A stretch of DNA of 64,000 nt, taken from assembly GCF_021347895.1 (NCBI RefSeq), contig NC_067116.1:45132628-45196627 (forward strand). Direction: 5' to 3'. Shown here piece after piece: positions 11,231 through 22,956 of the stretch; the first letter of the stretch is position 1, and each line of letters starts with the position of its first letter. The notes beneath the pieces are model-generated. The model was given only the letters and a program-made list of their open reading frames with translations. It searched no databases and was not told the origin of the DNA. The stretch comes from Acanthochromis polyacanthus. Its lineage: Eukaryota; Chordata; Actinopteri; Pomacentridae. The translations under genes were made by a program, and so were the position numbers.

Positions 11231-12248
11231 GATCGCAGTGTTGGGTTGCTTCCATGTATCGACTCACTGCCTTACCTTTAGATTGACTTTTGATCACTTT
11301 TGATTCTGTTTGTTGTTCTTGTTCCTTTAAGCCTTCATGTTCTGGTTTAGATGTTTCAGTAAAGGATGAGGGTCCATCACAGCAGGCAGAGCAGACAAAG
11401 ACACTGTGAATGTGTTCTTTCTTTGTGCCCAGAGGACGATGCTTTCTGCTCTGGCAAACATCCCAACCCTCTCATCTCCATCAGGTCCTGCAGACGGAGC
11501 TGTGGTGGTGATGGATACCTCAGCAGCATTCTGGCCCACAGCGCTGCAGCCAGCACTTTAAAATGTTTGAAATTCGCTGTAAAACAAACCGATAACATTT
11601 AGCTTCAGCGCAGATGTTGAAACCGTTGGACTCCTTTTACCCCCACGGAGCAGATCTGTCATCTTGTTGGCGGAGCTTTATTTAACTCCATTCAAGGTTT
11701 CAACATGAGAAAAGTAATCCGTTAAATAATCAGGTAGCTTCAGTTAACTCTGGAACAAGCTTTATGGGTCTGAATTGAGCTGCTGGAAAATGTGACTGAA
11801 CAGTCAATTATTTAATCTATGAAATGTCAACAATCTAATGAAATCAATATTGATGAGCACAGCAAATCTAAACACATTTTATCTCAGACTGCAATATGTG
11901 CTGTATTTTTACCAGCTGTATTTTACTTAAACAGTTCATATAATCAACTTTAACTTAAATACTTTACAAAAACAGCTACCTTCATGCAACGTTTAAAGAA
12001 CTACATCAACTCTGGTTAATATTTAAAATGCACTATCATTAAAAAAACCTAAAACAAAACACAACAAAGTATAAGAGAAGTTGTAGTCCTAGAAAAAATA
12101 AAGTTGCATTGAGTAAAAAATAAAAAAAAAATAATCAGTGTAAAGTTATTCTTCCCCTTTGCAGTGCTTTGTGAACTGTTATTTTCACTGTAGCCTGCCT
12201 TTAATGGTCAGTTTTCAAATTTATAAAACCATCAGATTTTACATTTTG
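11231..12248. other. Non-coding, nothing recognised
   Basis: Mixed AT-rich sequence. Overlapping ORFs of 70-78 codons near 11330-11600 on both strands show no family features. Confidence 0.5.
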
Positions 12249-12385
12249 TAACCCTCCTGTTGTCCTCATTTACGGGCACCAAAAAAATTGTTTCCTTGTC
12301 TGAAAAAAATCCGGAAATTCAGCAAAGAAATTCCCCAAATTTATGAAAAATAACCTTCAGGAAGAAAATTCCAATTATTCTGCTC
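12249..12385. mobile_element. MITE fragment, family 1 (reverse copy, truncated)
   Basis: Begins ACCCTCCTGTTGTCCTCATT and stops after GGAAGAAAATTCCAATTATT. The left flank is GTAA rather than TTAA, and the rest of the element is missing. Confidence 0.65.
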
Positions 12386-12670
12386 ACTACTAGAATTTTC
12401 CTGTGTTTTTCTAGTCATTTATAAAGTGTACTTTAGAGCAGCTGTATGATGACATTAAGCTAGTTTTAGTTTTTCCAGCTGTTCAGAAGGTTGTTTCCAC
12501 TATGAAGCAATCAAAAAAGTTTTTATTTTTATTACCCTTAAGCATCTTTTGAGACTATGCTGGTGGTCCTCGTCTGCATGATTCGCTCATCTTCAGTGAG
12601 TCAAATGCAGAAACAGTCATGATGAGCAGTGATCTTACATTTACTCATTGAACTGTCTGACACATGGTGT

Positions 12671-12886
12671 GATGTTAGCGGCGCGTCGGATGCTAGCATA
12701 GTGTTGGATGTTAGCGGCGTGTCTGATGCTAGCATAGTGTCGGATGCTAGCGGCGTGTCTGATGCTAGCGGCGTGTCTGATGCTAGCGGCGTGTCTGATG
12801 CTAGCGGCGTGTCTGATGCTAGCATAGTGTCGGATGCTAGCGGCGTGTCTGATGCTAGCATAGTGTCGGATGTTAGCGGCGCGTCG
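12671..12886. repeat. 18-bp minisatellite, 12 units, two unit types in mirror order
   Basis: Twelve units of 18 bp: A = GATGCTAGCGGCGTGTCT, B = GATGCTAGCATAGTGTCG, and an end type X = GATGTTAGCGGCGCGTCG. Allowing single-base variants in units 2 and 3, the order is X B A B A A A A B A B X, the same read from either end. The unit length is a multiple of three and one strand has no stops, so long repeat peptides appear; I do not regard them as genes. Confidence 0.95.
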
Positions 12887-14154
12887 GCACACAGGACACG
12901 TTCAGGCTGAGCTCTCGTTTAAAAATGAAAGAAATTACATCTGCTCATGCTAACTAGGACTACAGCTTGCAAACAATATTCTTAATTGATGAAATTATTG
13001 ATAAAATAGAAGCTTCCGGCTCATGTTAGCATTGTAGTTTTGCATCAGCACAGGCACTATGCTGGTAAACCGGACAACCATCAACAGGAGCACCACAGAT
13101 GCAGTTCCAGTTTGCTTTTACTCTTTAAGCGATTAATCCATTGACAAATAATCTTTCACATCCCTGTTACAAGCATGCCTCATTTGCTCCTTGTGTGGCT
13201 CATACCGCTGCTGTACTTGTTTTTTCCTGCTAATTGCTTGAATAATAAGTTTCCTCCTGTGCATGTAGGCGGTAGTAGCATGATAGCATGCACCGTTCCA
13301 TCCTGACTTAATGGTAGACAAGTTTGATGAGTTTGTTTTCTTTTGGAAAATGATAGAGGTGTGGCAAATTGTGAAGGACACGAGGCTGAGAACTAATCAG
13401 AAAGTGAACATTAATGTGTAAAAGCTCGGTCAGCAGGGTTTTCTCCACTTCAGAGGCTCTAACCAGGTGGAGTAAGCTGGATGGTATAAATGCAGCAAAA
13501 GTTAAATATTATCAAAACAAAATGAGTGGAGCCTTGATAACCAATAGTAGTAATGTGTGTAAAACACAGGAAAATAGTCATAAAGCATGGAAATGCAAAC
13601 ATATAGACAGCTGGGTTGATTAAAACACGAGTAAATCTGTTCTCTGAGGCTGAAAATTGAGCTGAAATGCTTTTCTTGTAGACTGGGTCTGATTCTTGTC
13701 CATGCCGAGGCGGGTCCTCCTGGAGAACGTGGAAGAAATTACTGTTGCTTCCTTCAGTCATGGCGATATTTTAATAAAGTCCTGTCGATGTTAAAACTCT
13801 TCCAGTGCCCTACATACTTCCATAAACTGACTGGAAGCCAAATGAGTCAGAGTTTGGTGTTTAAAGCCCAGAATGACTTCTCCTCTCCCTGCTTTTCCTC
13901 ACTGTGTTGTTGTTTGAGCCGTGACTTCATATTAAATATAAATATAATTATTTTTATGATTCTGACCCTGTTGGCAATGCTTAACTTGATCCAAGTTTAT
14001 CTGCTGCCGTAAAAATATGATCCATAGAAATTTACCTCACACAGCATCCTAATCCTTGCTATCTTGCTGCTAAATAAACATGCATTTAGGGGAATATTGT
14101 GGAGGCGTCTGTGGTTCTGATGGAGCCAGAGGGGAGTTGTTCCTGTCAACTGTA
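12887..14154. other. Non-coding, nothing recognised
   Basis: No repeat or coding pattern that I can name. ORFs are at most 100 codons and overlap on both strands. Confidence 0.5.
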
Positions 14155-14560
14155 GCAAAATAAAATAATAGATTATTTAAATTAAATAATAAATAAATAA
14201 CACATAAATGAATAATATTTAATAAGCTAAATCAAATATTATAAATGAATACTAAATAACAAAATAAAATATAAATATTCAATAATATCAGTTTAATACA
14301 AATTAAATAGAATAATATAAAACTAGGAAAATTAAATTGTATATAATATATATAAATTAAATAAATAAATGCATACATAAATAATATTTGCTGGCATAAA
14401 TTAAATATTTTAAATAAGTATTGCACTATAAAAAATACAAATGTGAATATTCAATCCTATTAATTAAATGAAAAATAATCTAAAACTAGGAAAATAAAAT
14501 TTTCTACCAAAAAATTGCATGTATGTATACAACAGAAAATAATACAAATAAAAAATAAAC
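14155..14560. repeat. AT-rich low-complexity block (TAAATAAA type)
   Basis: More than 80 percent A+T by eye, made of ATAAATAAA and TAATATTAAATA variants. No gene. Confidence 0.7.
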
Positions 14561-15914
14561 AAAGCCTCCTCATAAAACCAAGGATTTCTTGGAGTAGTTG
14601 GGTTGCAGAACTTTACTCCTAAATTGCTCAAATTAATGTCCATAATTAATAACACTTTACAGTTTTAGCCTTAATGTTTATTATCGACAGGTAAAGGTGT
14701 ATTTTATTTAATTTTTACATAACAGCAACCTTATTTTTCTACTGGAAAACACTTTTTTATCACTATCTTCCACTCATTTAAGATTATTTATTAAGAATTA
14801 AACATTTCTATTGATTTAGCAAAAACAAGTAGTAAAAAAAAAATAGTAGATTTAAATGTTTGAGGGAACGTAAAGAATCTATAGAAGCCTCTCTTTTAAA
14901 ACAGTCTGTCCTGATAGCAGACTTGTGGCCGTTTTTCTGCCGTCCTGTCGCTGAACAGCTTCTTCCAGAGCTGCTTCTAGCTTTGAGTCATGGCGTTGGT
15001 CAGGCCTCGTCGTCGTGTGACGCTGCAAAAGAATGCTGGGAGTCACGACATGTTCGGAGGAGATAACTTCCCTCTGGATTCGTCCCTGACTGTGAGACGT
15101 ACAGTCCGAAGAGTGGGAAAGAGCGTCAGCGTACGGAAACGGACGGAATCTTCCTCTTGGAGTTCATTGACCCTGCATGTGTCGGCGGGTCGTTCACTTC
15201 CTGCCTGATCAGAGTCAGCCGCTGGTGTCTCACCGCTGACTGCTGCTTTGTTTACGCCGTCTGTGCACGTGAGCGTGTGTGTGCCGCTCCAGGGAGGTCC
15301 ATTCAGAAGGAAATTTACAGCTCCGGACTGAGAGCACAGTACTCCCAGCTTTCACACATCTCTGAAGTGAGATCATAAACGCTACAACAGCTGTCCTTAT
15401 AAAGGCAAACTATTCCTGTTCTCCCTGCTCTGAATGGCACCGTACCCTCGCTCCTCCTCCTCCGTCTCCTTCTCCTCTGGTACAGCTTTTTTCTTTTGCT
15501 GATTTCTTTGAAGGTGGATGAAGAAGGCGGTCTAGTCCAGAGGAGTCAAACTCATCTTAGTCCAGGTTCCACATTCAGCCCAGTTTGATCTCCAGTGACC
15601 AGTAAAACCACAGCACAATACCCTAAAAATAACCACAGCTCCGAATGGTTCCTTTGTTTTAGTGCAAAAAAGTACATTCTGACAATGTTCACCTTTAATG
15701 AATTATTTTTTTTTACAGAACATTATGAGCAAATTAAAATGTCTTAAGAAAAATAAAATTCAGCTTTATCAACCTTCATCCTCAGTTTATCATTTCCACA
15801 TTACAACTTCCAGATCAGAGTGTCTACAAAGGAACACAACATTTAGTCACCTGGAGCTGAACCACAGAGGATTTTACTTTATGATCAGAACCACAAAAGA
15901 CGGATGAAAAAAAC
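14561..15914. other. Non-coding, one moderately CpG-rich patch
   Basis: 14990-15260 has more CpG and GC than its surroundings (GGCCTCGTCGTCGTGTGACG, GTACGGAAACGGACGGAAT) and could be a remnant exon or a promoter. I see no TATA, exon phase or protein similarity to support either. Confidence 0.4.
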
Positions 15915-16205
15915 CCAACAAATTGACAAGTTACAAGTGACAAAAAATTGCATAAATGACAACAATGAGACCAAAAATGACAAAAGTGAGAAACAAATCA
16001 ACAAAAAAGTAGATAACACAAGCAAGACGGAGAAGCACAAAACGATACACAAAACAACGAATAAAGCAAAACACAAAATGACAAAATAAGACAAAAAACA
16101 CAAGCAAGACAAAAAGGAAACAAAACGACAAAAACATGAAATGAACACTAAAGCCAGACAGAAACTACAAAAGCAAAACCAAACATTACAAAAATGAGAC
16201 ACAAA
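15915..16205. repeat. GACAAAA-rich degenerate tandem repeat
   Basis: Repeated ACAAAACGACAAAA and AAGACAAAAA words with unit about 10-20 bp. It is the opposite-strand counterpart of the TTTTGTC arrays at 21555-22205 and 25095-25612. Confidence 0.7.
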
Positions 16206-16346
16206 AGAACAAAGAGCAATCTAGTATTTTACTTTCTGATCCAAACAACTTGTCATAGTCTAGAAATGATTTTAAATTTATAGTTTTACTAATTTACAAT
16301 CTGCAGTTAATGTCTTCTCTGGAATTTTTACACTTTGAGGGCCGGA

Positions 16347-17203
16347 TTGGACCCTCTGGAGGATCACTTTTGGACCACGGGCCTCATGTTGGACCCTCTG
16401 GAGGACCGCTTTTGGCCCACGGGCCTCATGTTGGACCCTCTGGAGGACCGCTTTTGGCCCACGGGCCTCATGTTGGACCCTCTGGAGGACCGCTTTTGGC
16501 CCACGGGCCTCATGTTGGACCCTCTGGAGGACCGCTTTTGGCCCACGGGCCTCATGTTGGACCCTCTGGAGGACCGCTTTTGGCCCACGGGCCTCATGTT
16601 GGACCCTCTGGAGGACCGCTTTTGGACCACGGGCCTCATGTTGGACCCTCTGGAGGACCGCTTTTGGCCCACGGGCCTCATGTTGGACCCTCTGGAGGAC
16701 CGCTTTTGGCCCACGGGCCTCATGTTGGACCCTCTGGAGGACCGCTTTTGGCCCACGGGCCTCATGTTGGACCCTCTGGAGGACCGCTTTTGGACCACGG
16801 GCCTCATGTTGGACCCTCTGGAGGACCGCTTTTGGCCCACGGGCCTCATGTTGGACCCTCTGGAGGACCGCTTTTGGCCCACGGGCCTCATGTTGGACCC
16901 TCTGGAGGACCGCTTTTGGACCACGGGCCTCATGTTGGACCCTCTGGAGGACCGCTTTTGGCCCACGGGCCTCATGTTGGACCCTCTGGAGGACCGCTTT
17001 TGGCCCACGGGCCTCATGTTGGACCCTCTGGAGGACCGCTTTTGGCCCACGGGCCTCATGTTGGACCCTCTGGAGGACCACTTTTGGTCCACCGGCCTCA
17101 TGTTGGACCCTCTGGAGGACCGCTTTTGGTCCACGGGCCTCATGTTGGACCCTCTGGAGGACCACTTTTGGTCCACCGGCCTCATGTTGGACCCTCTGGT
17201 CTA
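16347..17203. repeat. 42-bp minisatellite, about 20 units
   Basis: The unit is 42 bp and includes GGACCCTCTGGAGGACCGCT, then TTTTGG, a variable base, CCAC and GGGCCTCATGTT. Units are nearly identical and differ mainly at the base after TTTTGG. In order, that base is A in units 1, 7, 11 and 14, C in the other units up to 17, and T in units 18-20. As 42 is a multiple of three and the unit has no stop in several frames, it yields open frames of 270-300 codons on both strands; these are the longest in the window but are repeat artefacts. Confidence 0.97.
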
Positions 17204-17473
17204 GGAGTTGTGAGGCAGGAGTAAAACCCGCTCGGCTTATTCCTTTTCTGCCAGTGAGCGTCGCATAAATTCCTGCCTTCCATTAGTCAGAGCGGTGTTT
17301 ACTCTGTTCCTCTTTATAAAACTGTGTGTGACAGAAATGTGGCGTTCATAAATTGTTCAGTGTAAACAGAACGGCTCAATGAATTATCCACGACGTCTCT
17401 AATAGTCCCCCCGCAGTAGAGGATTTAAAGTCATGTGTGGTTTCAGAAACAGAATGAATCAACACTAGAGAGC

Positions 17474-17680
17474 GTGTTGGCGAGCGTTGCTGAGCGTTGG
17501 CGTGCGTTGGCGTGCGTTGGCGTGCGTTGGCGTGCGTTGGCGAGCGTTGGCGAGCGTTGGCGAGCGTTGGCGAGCGTTGGCGAGCGTTGGCGAGCGTTGG
17601 CGAGCGTTGGCGTGCGTTGGCGTGCGTTGGCGTGCGTTGGCGAGCGTTGGCGAGCGTTGGCGTGCGTTGCTGATCGTTGG
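17474..17680. repeat. 10-bp minisatellite (GCGTTGGCGT / GCGTTGGCGA)
   Basis: About 20 copies of GCGTTGGCGT or GCGTTGGCGA, the two variants occurring in blocks. It starts only 270 bp after the 42-bp array. GT/GC-rich on the + strand. Confidence 0.95.
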
Positions 17681-17719
17681 CATCAGCCAGAGGAGGGTTA
17701 CTGAAGACCAACTTCACCC

Positions 17720-18659
17720 AAACTTTTACCCCGGCCAACATCACTGATTCATGGGTTTTCATGAAGTACCATTTAAAGAACGGATCAGTTTAGTGACTGT
17801 TTGCTGCTGTTTTTGCATTTTTCAACTTCAGAAATCAAAGTTTCTGTAAAGGTGCTCAAACTTTTGCACCGGCATTTTTTTGAAAAATTGTCCTGAGCAG
17901 GGAGGAGATTTTGACTTTAAATAGTGACATCTGGAGTGAATTTAAAACTGATTTCATTACAGTTTTAATCAGAGCTTAAAAGTGTTTTTCATCCCTGGAA
18001 GTTTTATGTTTATGAAGCTTACAAAAGAGCAATGTGATTTTAAAAAAAAGAGAACTTTTGAGCCTGTAAACCTGAAAATATTCCTAATATGAAGGTAAAA
18101 TCCTGCATAAACATACTTCATTTCTTGTACATTAAACAGCCAAATCAAAAAAGGGAACATGTTTCAAATTTGGTTGATTTTTAGGATCCGTAGGATCATT
18201 TTTAAGATCAAGATTTTGATCTGTACTGCATTTAAATATGTTTCTTCAAGTAACACCTGATCTACCTGCTTTGTTTTTCATAGTTGAACTAAAAAGGGTT
18301 AAATGTGTGACCGGCAGCGTGTTACTGAGTTGGTATTTCTAATTTGTGCACATTAAAGCATCACAGTAGTTGAGTTCTTCTTAAAAAACACGAACCGTCA
18401 GAATAACAGGTGAATATTGTGGACCAGGCTTTTTCCTGGATCGGGGCAGTCTAAACGCAGCAGCAGGAATGATCAGTGAGCAGAAATATTTCTGACCATT
18501 TCATAAACAAAAATGTGTATTATGGTCAACAAATGACACCCTAACTAATAAAACTAGTTAAATATGTGTAGATGTTTGTTTATCCCAGTTATAGTTATTC
18601 TGCTGCTTTTCCCTTTGGGGTCCATTAAACTGCCACAGATCTCTTTCTGCATAAAAAAC
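17720..18659. other. Non-coding, nothing recognised
   Basis: AT-rich unique-looking sequence after the minisatellites; only short random frames. Confidence 0.5.
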
Positions 18660-19400
18660 GACGACATAATAAGCCAAGAAATGTGCTGAAATTCAGATTT
18701 CTTTTGGAATTTAATTGATAAAACAAAGTGTATTTACACCAGTTGGGTTGGACTTGTTTACATCTTGTTTCTTTTTGCAGCTTTTTCCTTCCTTCCATTT
18801 GTACTTATATTCGTACTATTAAAGCAGAATTTGGCATGATGTTGTTAAATATACTAGTGTCTTTTAGTTAAAGATGACTTTGTTTGGGTTATGCGGGATT
18901 GTTTTCAGTTTAATTTCTGATTTTACTTGTGGTGTATGTGCACCAGTGGGATCAATTTTGAGATAATTGGACTTTAAAATAATATATTTAAATATCTTAA
19001 AACGGGTATGAAACACCCTCATCTACATCTTCTCACCTGCTTTATTTTCCTCTTCAGTCAAACCACTAAAGTCACAGAGTTGATGCTCTTCCCTTTGGAG
19101 GACATCTGAACCCAACAAAAACTCTCTGCAGGAAAAACCCTGTGCAGATTATAAGACTACCATGGAAACACCAGGGAAAATGTTCATTCCCTTCTGAGTT
19201 TGCTTGTTGGAACATTCTACTTAGCTCTTTTAAGTTTTAAAGGCACAAAATAGTTTGGAGCTGTGCATGTGGAGTTAAGAAGTTTCAGAATGCTATGACC
19301 ACCCCTAAATACTGAAAATATAGTGACATAGTTTGAAGGTAAAGTTTTTCATGGCTTCAATAAATATACTAAAGTTATTGCAGATATGAAATCAGATGAT

Positions 19401-19767
19401 GGACTGCACAGTTGAGTAGTGGTTAGCACTTTGGCCTTGCAGCAAGAAGATCCCCGGTTCAAATCCCGGCCTGGTCCTGGGATCTTTCTGCATGGAGTTT
19501 GCATGTTCTCCCTGTGCATGCGTGGGTTTTCTCCGGGTACTCCGGCTTCCTCCCACAGTCCAAAAACATGCTGAGGTTAATTGGTTACTCTAAATTGTCC
19601 GTAGGTGTGAATGTGAGTGTGATTGTGTGTCTGTATATGTAGCCCTGTGACAGACTGGTGACCTGTCCAGGGTGTCCCCTGCCTTCACCGAGTCAGCTGG
19701 GATAGACTCCAGCACCCCCCATGACCCTAGAGAGGATAAAGCGGTGTATAGAGAATGGATGAAAATG
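19401..19767 (+). mobile_element. tRNA-derived SINE with 13-bp target duplication
   Basis: Flanked by perfect direct repeats GAAATCAGATGAT (19388-19400 and 19768-19780). The head GGACTGCACAGTTGAGTAGT leads into the A-box-like GTGGTTAGCAC. The B box GGTTCAAATCC is about 45 nt later, followed by GCATGGAGTTTGCATGTTCT and CTCCGGCTTCCTCCCACAGT, a body widespread in teleosts. The 3' end is GAATGGATGAAAATG. RNA polymerase III transcribed and moved by a LINE partner; this copy looks fairly intact. Confidence 0.9.
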
Positions 19768-20023
19768 GAAATCAGATGATTCTGAGGAGGTCAAATGGGA
19801 ACTTTTGGGTCACTTGAACTGTTTTTGTGTGACCATCTCCTTTACAGATGAGGTTAAAAATGTTGGAAAAAGTATCATGAAGTAAAAATCATGAAATTTC
19901 AACCCACTGCTACGTGCTCTGAGAGCTGTAACTCTGAAAATATTGCAATATAAATAAACATTAAAATGTTGCATGGCTCCAACAGCTGATTCTGAGGAGG
20001 TTAAATGGGAACTTTTGGCTTTT

Positions 20024-20292
20024 TATCCCCCGCCTCCACGAAGTGGAAAAGGAGGATATAGGTTTGGCCTCCGTCCGTCCGAGATGAAGGGGACAGCTTT
20101 TCTCAGAAACTATTACAGCTAGGATTACGAAATTTAGTGTGTAGCTTCACACCATGGACACCTTGATCAAGTTCGAAAATGAGACCTGTGCGATAATATT
20201 TAACAGAGTTATGGCCCTTTACCACTATTTTGGATATAGACTCATAGACATCACATGTGGCGGGGGATATTGATGACCATGTCGTCTTGTTT
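20024..20292. mobile_element. Short TIR element with TATCCCCCGCC ends
   Basis: Perfect 11-bp inverted ends TATCCCCCGCC (20024-20034) and GGCGGGGGATA (20259-20269). Homology to the 4830-5178 copy continues a little past the right end (TTGATGACCATGTCGTCTTG), so the true boundary may lie outside the 11-bp repeats. No coding capacity. Confidence 0.7.
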
Positions 20293-20469
20293 AAATAGTT
20301 TTTGTGCAACTATCTCCTTTATATATGAAGTTATGAGGCTCAAAAATGCGGGGAAAAATACAGCAAAGTAGAAATTGAGAAACTGAGAAGATAGTTTGAA
20401 GGTAAAATTGTGCATGACTTCATTTACAATGCTGAAATTATTGTAGATATGAAATCAGATGATTTTGAG

Positions 20470-21554
20470 GAGGTTAGGTGGGAGCTTTATTCCCATTTCA
20501 AACCCATAAATTAGCTGAGTCACCTCTCTTTGTGGAACTGGATAATGAGGGGTTTGGGTGGAACGAGGTTGGCCGTTTCAGCGGGCATGAGCGCTGCCTG
20601 CTTTAAGACGTCTGCTTTAAGGAGCTTGTTAGTTGGTAATGCCTCCCCCTGCCACCAGTAAGCAAGTAGAAAGCCCCCAGTCCTCCCAGTCCTCCCATCA
20701 GCCCCCAGTAAGCAGCTAAAGTGGCACGCTAAGCCAAAGACCCCCGAGTCTTATCTGAGGAATGCTGGGCACCGTCGGAGGATCTCCTCTGCAGGGAGGA
20801 AGCTGAATTATCTCAAAGCCTCCGTCTCCTCTGATTGTCCCCAGAGACCTCTCCTCTTTTTTATCTCACTTTTAGATGTTTACCTTTCTCTCTTCCTCTC
20901 AGACCAGCTTTCTGCTTCTTTTCCCCTCCTCTCTGAGATACTAATCCACAGACGCTGCGTAGCTCCACGTTTGTTCTCCTGAAGCCGGTTTAGAGAGCAG
21001 CTGAGGAGTTAAAGTGACAGATTTGAAGCAGACGGAGCTCCTGATGGAGGGTAATGATGATGCCGTCCTCTGCGGTCGCTGCAGTTTTGCATGCCGTGGC
21101 GTTTTACAGCCTCGCATGTTTTTGGGACTGCGGTCAGCTAGCCTGGAAAGGAAAAGCTCAAGTTGCTCCTTTTTTCCTCCGATTCTCTGCAGTGACCCAG
21201 ATGATTCCACACTCGGCTTTGCTAAGACGACCTCGTTGTTGTTTTGTTTTTTTGTTGTTGAGGACAGTGGAGAGAGAGACAGGAGACGTGGGTAGAAGAG
21301 TGGCAGTAAATGGTTCATTCCAGAACTGGAGGATGTTTTACATCAACTTCCAAATAATCCAAAATACTAAAACATGCAGTCGTTGTATAAATGTACTCGT
21401 CCTGAGACCAAATCTAAAAGAAAAAAGAGAAAAAAATACCAAATCAGTCTGGAATTACCCCTAAAATATCATTTTTCTCTTTTCCCACCTCCCATGACCA
21501 AACTGAATCTCTAATAAAACAGTTAAAATTAAATTTAAATCTCCTTTTTTAGTT
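20470..21554. other. Non-coding, nothing recognised
   Basis: Includes overlapping + and - ORFs of 93-136 codons at 20941-21464. These are shadows of one another, with no family resemblance. Confidence 0.5.
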
Positions 21555-22205
21555 TCGTTTTTTGCTTTGATTCATTGTGTCTTGTTTTTGTCATTTTGTG
21601 TCTTATTTTTGTCATTTTAGGTCTTGTCTTTGTCATTTTATGTAATTTTTTGATTGCTTTATGTCTTGTGTTTGTCTTTATTCTTGTTTTTTTCGTTTTC
21701 TGTCTTGTTTTTGTCGTTTTCTGTTTTGTTTTTGCCATTCTGTGTCTTGTTTTTGCGCTCTTATGTCTTATTTTTTATCATTTTAGGTCTTGTTTTTGTC
21801 ATTTTATGTCATTTTTTTGGTTGTTTTAGGTCTTGTTTTTGTGTTTTTTCTTGTATTTGTCGTTTTGTGTCTTGTTTTTGTCATTTTGTCTTGTATTTGT
21901 CGTTTTTTGTCTTGGTTTTGTCATTTTGTGTCTTGTTTTTGTCGTGTTGTGTCTTGGTTTTGTCGTTTTGTGTCTTGGTTTTGTCGTTTTGTGTCTTGTT
22001 TTTGTCATTTTGTGTCTTGTTTTTGTCGTTTTGTATCTTGTTTTTGACATCTTATGTCTCTTTTTTGTCATTTTGTATCTTGTTTTTGTCATTTTGTGTC
22101 TTGTTTTTGTCGTTTTGTGTCTTGGTTTTGTCATTTTTGTGTCTTGGTTTTGTCATTTTGTGTCTAGTTTTTGTCGTTTTGTGTCTTATTTTTGTCATTT
22201 TCTGT
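21555..22205. repeat. TTTTTGTC tandem array, unit about 20-21 bp
   Basis: About 30 variants of GTCTTGTTTTTGTCATTTTG. The + strand is almost free of A and C apart from GTC/CATT. The long hydrophobic open frames here (for example 21654-22211) are artefacts of the array. Confidence 0.9.
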
Positions 22206-22956
22206 CTGTAAAAATGCTACCATTTATGTGGAAGCTGGGATAGTCCAGCCTTTGATAGTTTACCTGTTATTTCTATACACAGACAAACTTGGACAGATAA
22301 TACTCATTCATTGTAGATGCTAACTGTGTGTAACGCTGCAGAAGCATCAGATAAGACAGCAGGCCTGTTACTAGCGGCTCCATGTGGTATCTATTGTGAG
22401 CACAGAGGGTGATATCTCATCATAGAGGGCGACTGTGGGGTGAGATGTTGTGTGATTATCTTTGCATTAACAGAATTCTCTTGATTTAACAGTAAAGGAG
22501 GAAACAAACATTATCTTTGCTGTCATTACGCAGCAGGATGTACGTGGGGATGACTGATGTCATGTAATCTGTAACATGGCCACTTAGTAGACCGTTAATG
22601 TATTATTGAAGGTATTACTGCAGAACAGAAGTGATTACGGTACATCAGTCTATGGAGAGCTTCAGTAAAAACAGCTTCATGATGGAGAAACTTGATTTTA
22701 AAACCACGTAAACATGTGGATGCTTCTTCATCCAGTGAGGCCTTCTATAGGGGTTTTTTGTTTTGCACATAACTGATGTAATGTTTTAACAGCGTGTGAT
22801 AGCAGGAAGCATAACGAGGCTTCTTCATTAATAAGGGTGGACTATAACTGAATATGTAAAATAGAAGCAGGAGTGATTAAATTATCTCCTCTGTTTGTGT
22901 AAGATCAACTGAGATTAATCAGTTTAATCTGTTTTCTTAATCTTTCTCTGTTCTGT

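Larger units (their letters stand above)
18660..20460. repeat. Long diverged repeat (family D) with a SINE and a TIR element inserted
   Basis: The part 18660-19385 is homologous to 23728-24530 on the same strand. Shared words: GACTTGTTTACATCTTGTTT, TGTATGTGCACCAGTGGGAT and AAAACGGGTRYRAAAC. The end part GAAATCAGATGATTCTGAGG recurs at 19768, 19980 and 20450, showing internal tandem repetition. A short piece is also at 63780-63940. Confidence 0.7.

Noticed and set aside
12601..12910. Repeat peptides of the LASDTP and VSDASG type
   Set aside because: They are translations of the 18-bp minisatellite on both strands.
14990..15260. Possible CpG island or first exon
   Set aside because: CpG density is only moderate, and no promoter element or donor site could be tied to the myosin gene 12 kb downstream.
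16278..17224. Four overlapping 270-300-codon open frames on both strands
   Set aside because: They arise because the 42-bp minisatellite unit is a multiple of three and free of stops in several frames. No non-repeat domain, start context or splice signal supports a protein.
17474..17680. CRISPR-like regular repeats
   Set aside because: The units are contiguous with no spacers, and the genome is eukaryotic.
19401..19500. Possible tRNA gene (A and B boxes)
   Set aside because: It is the head of a SINE with a target duplication; no complete cloverleaf or acceptor stem follows.
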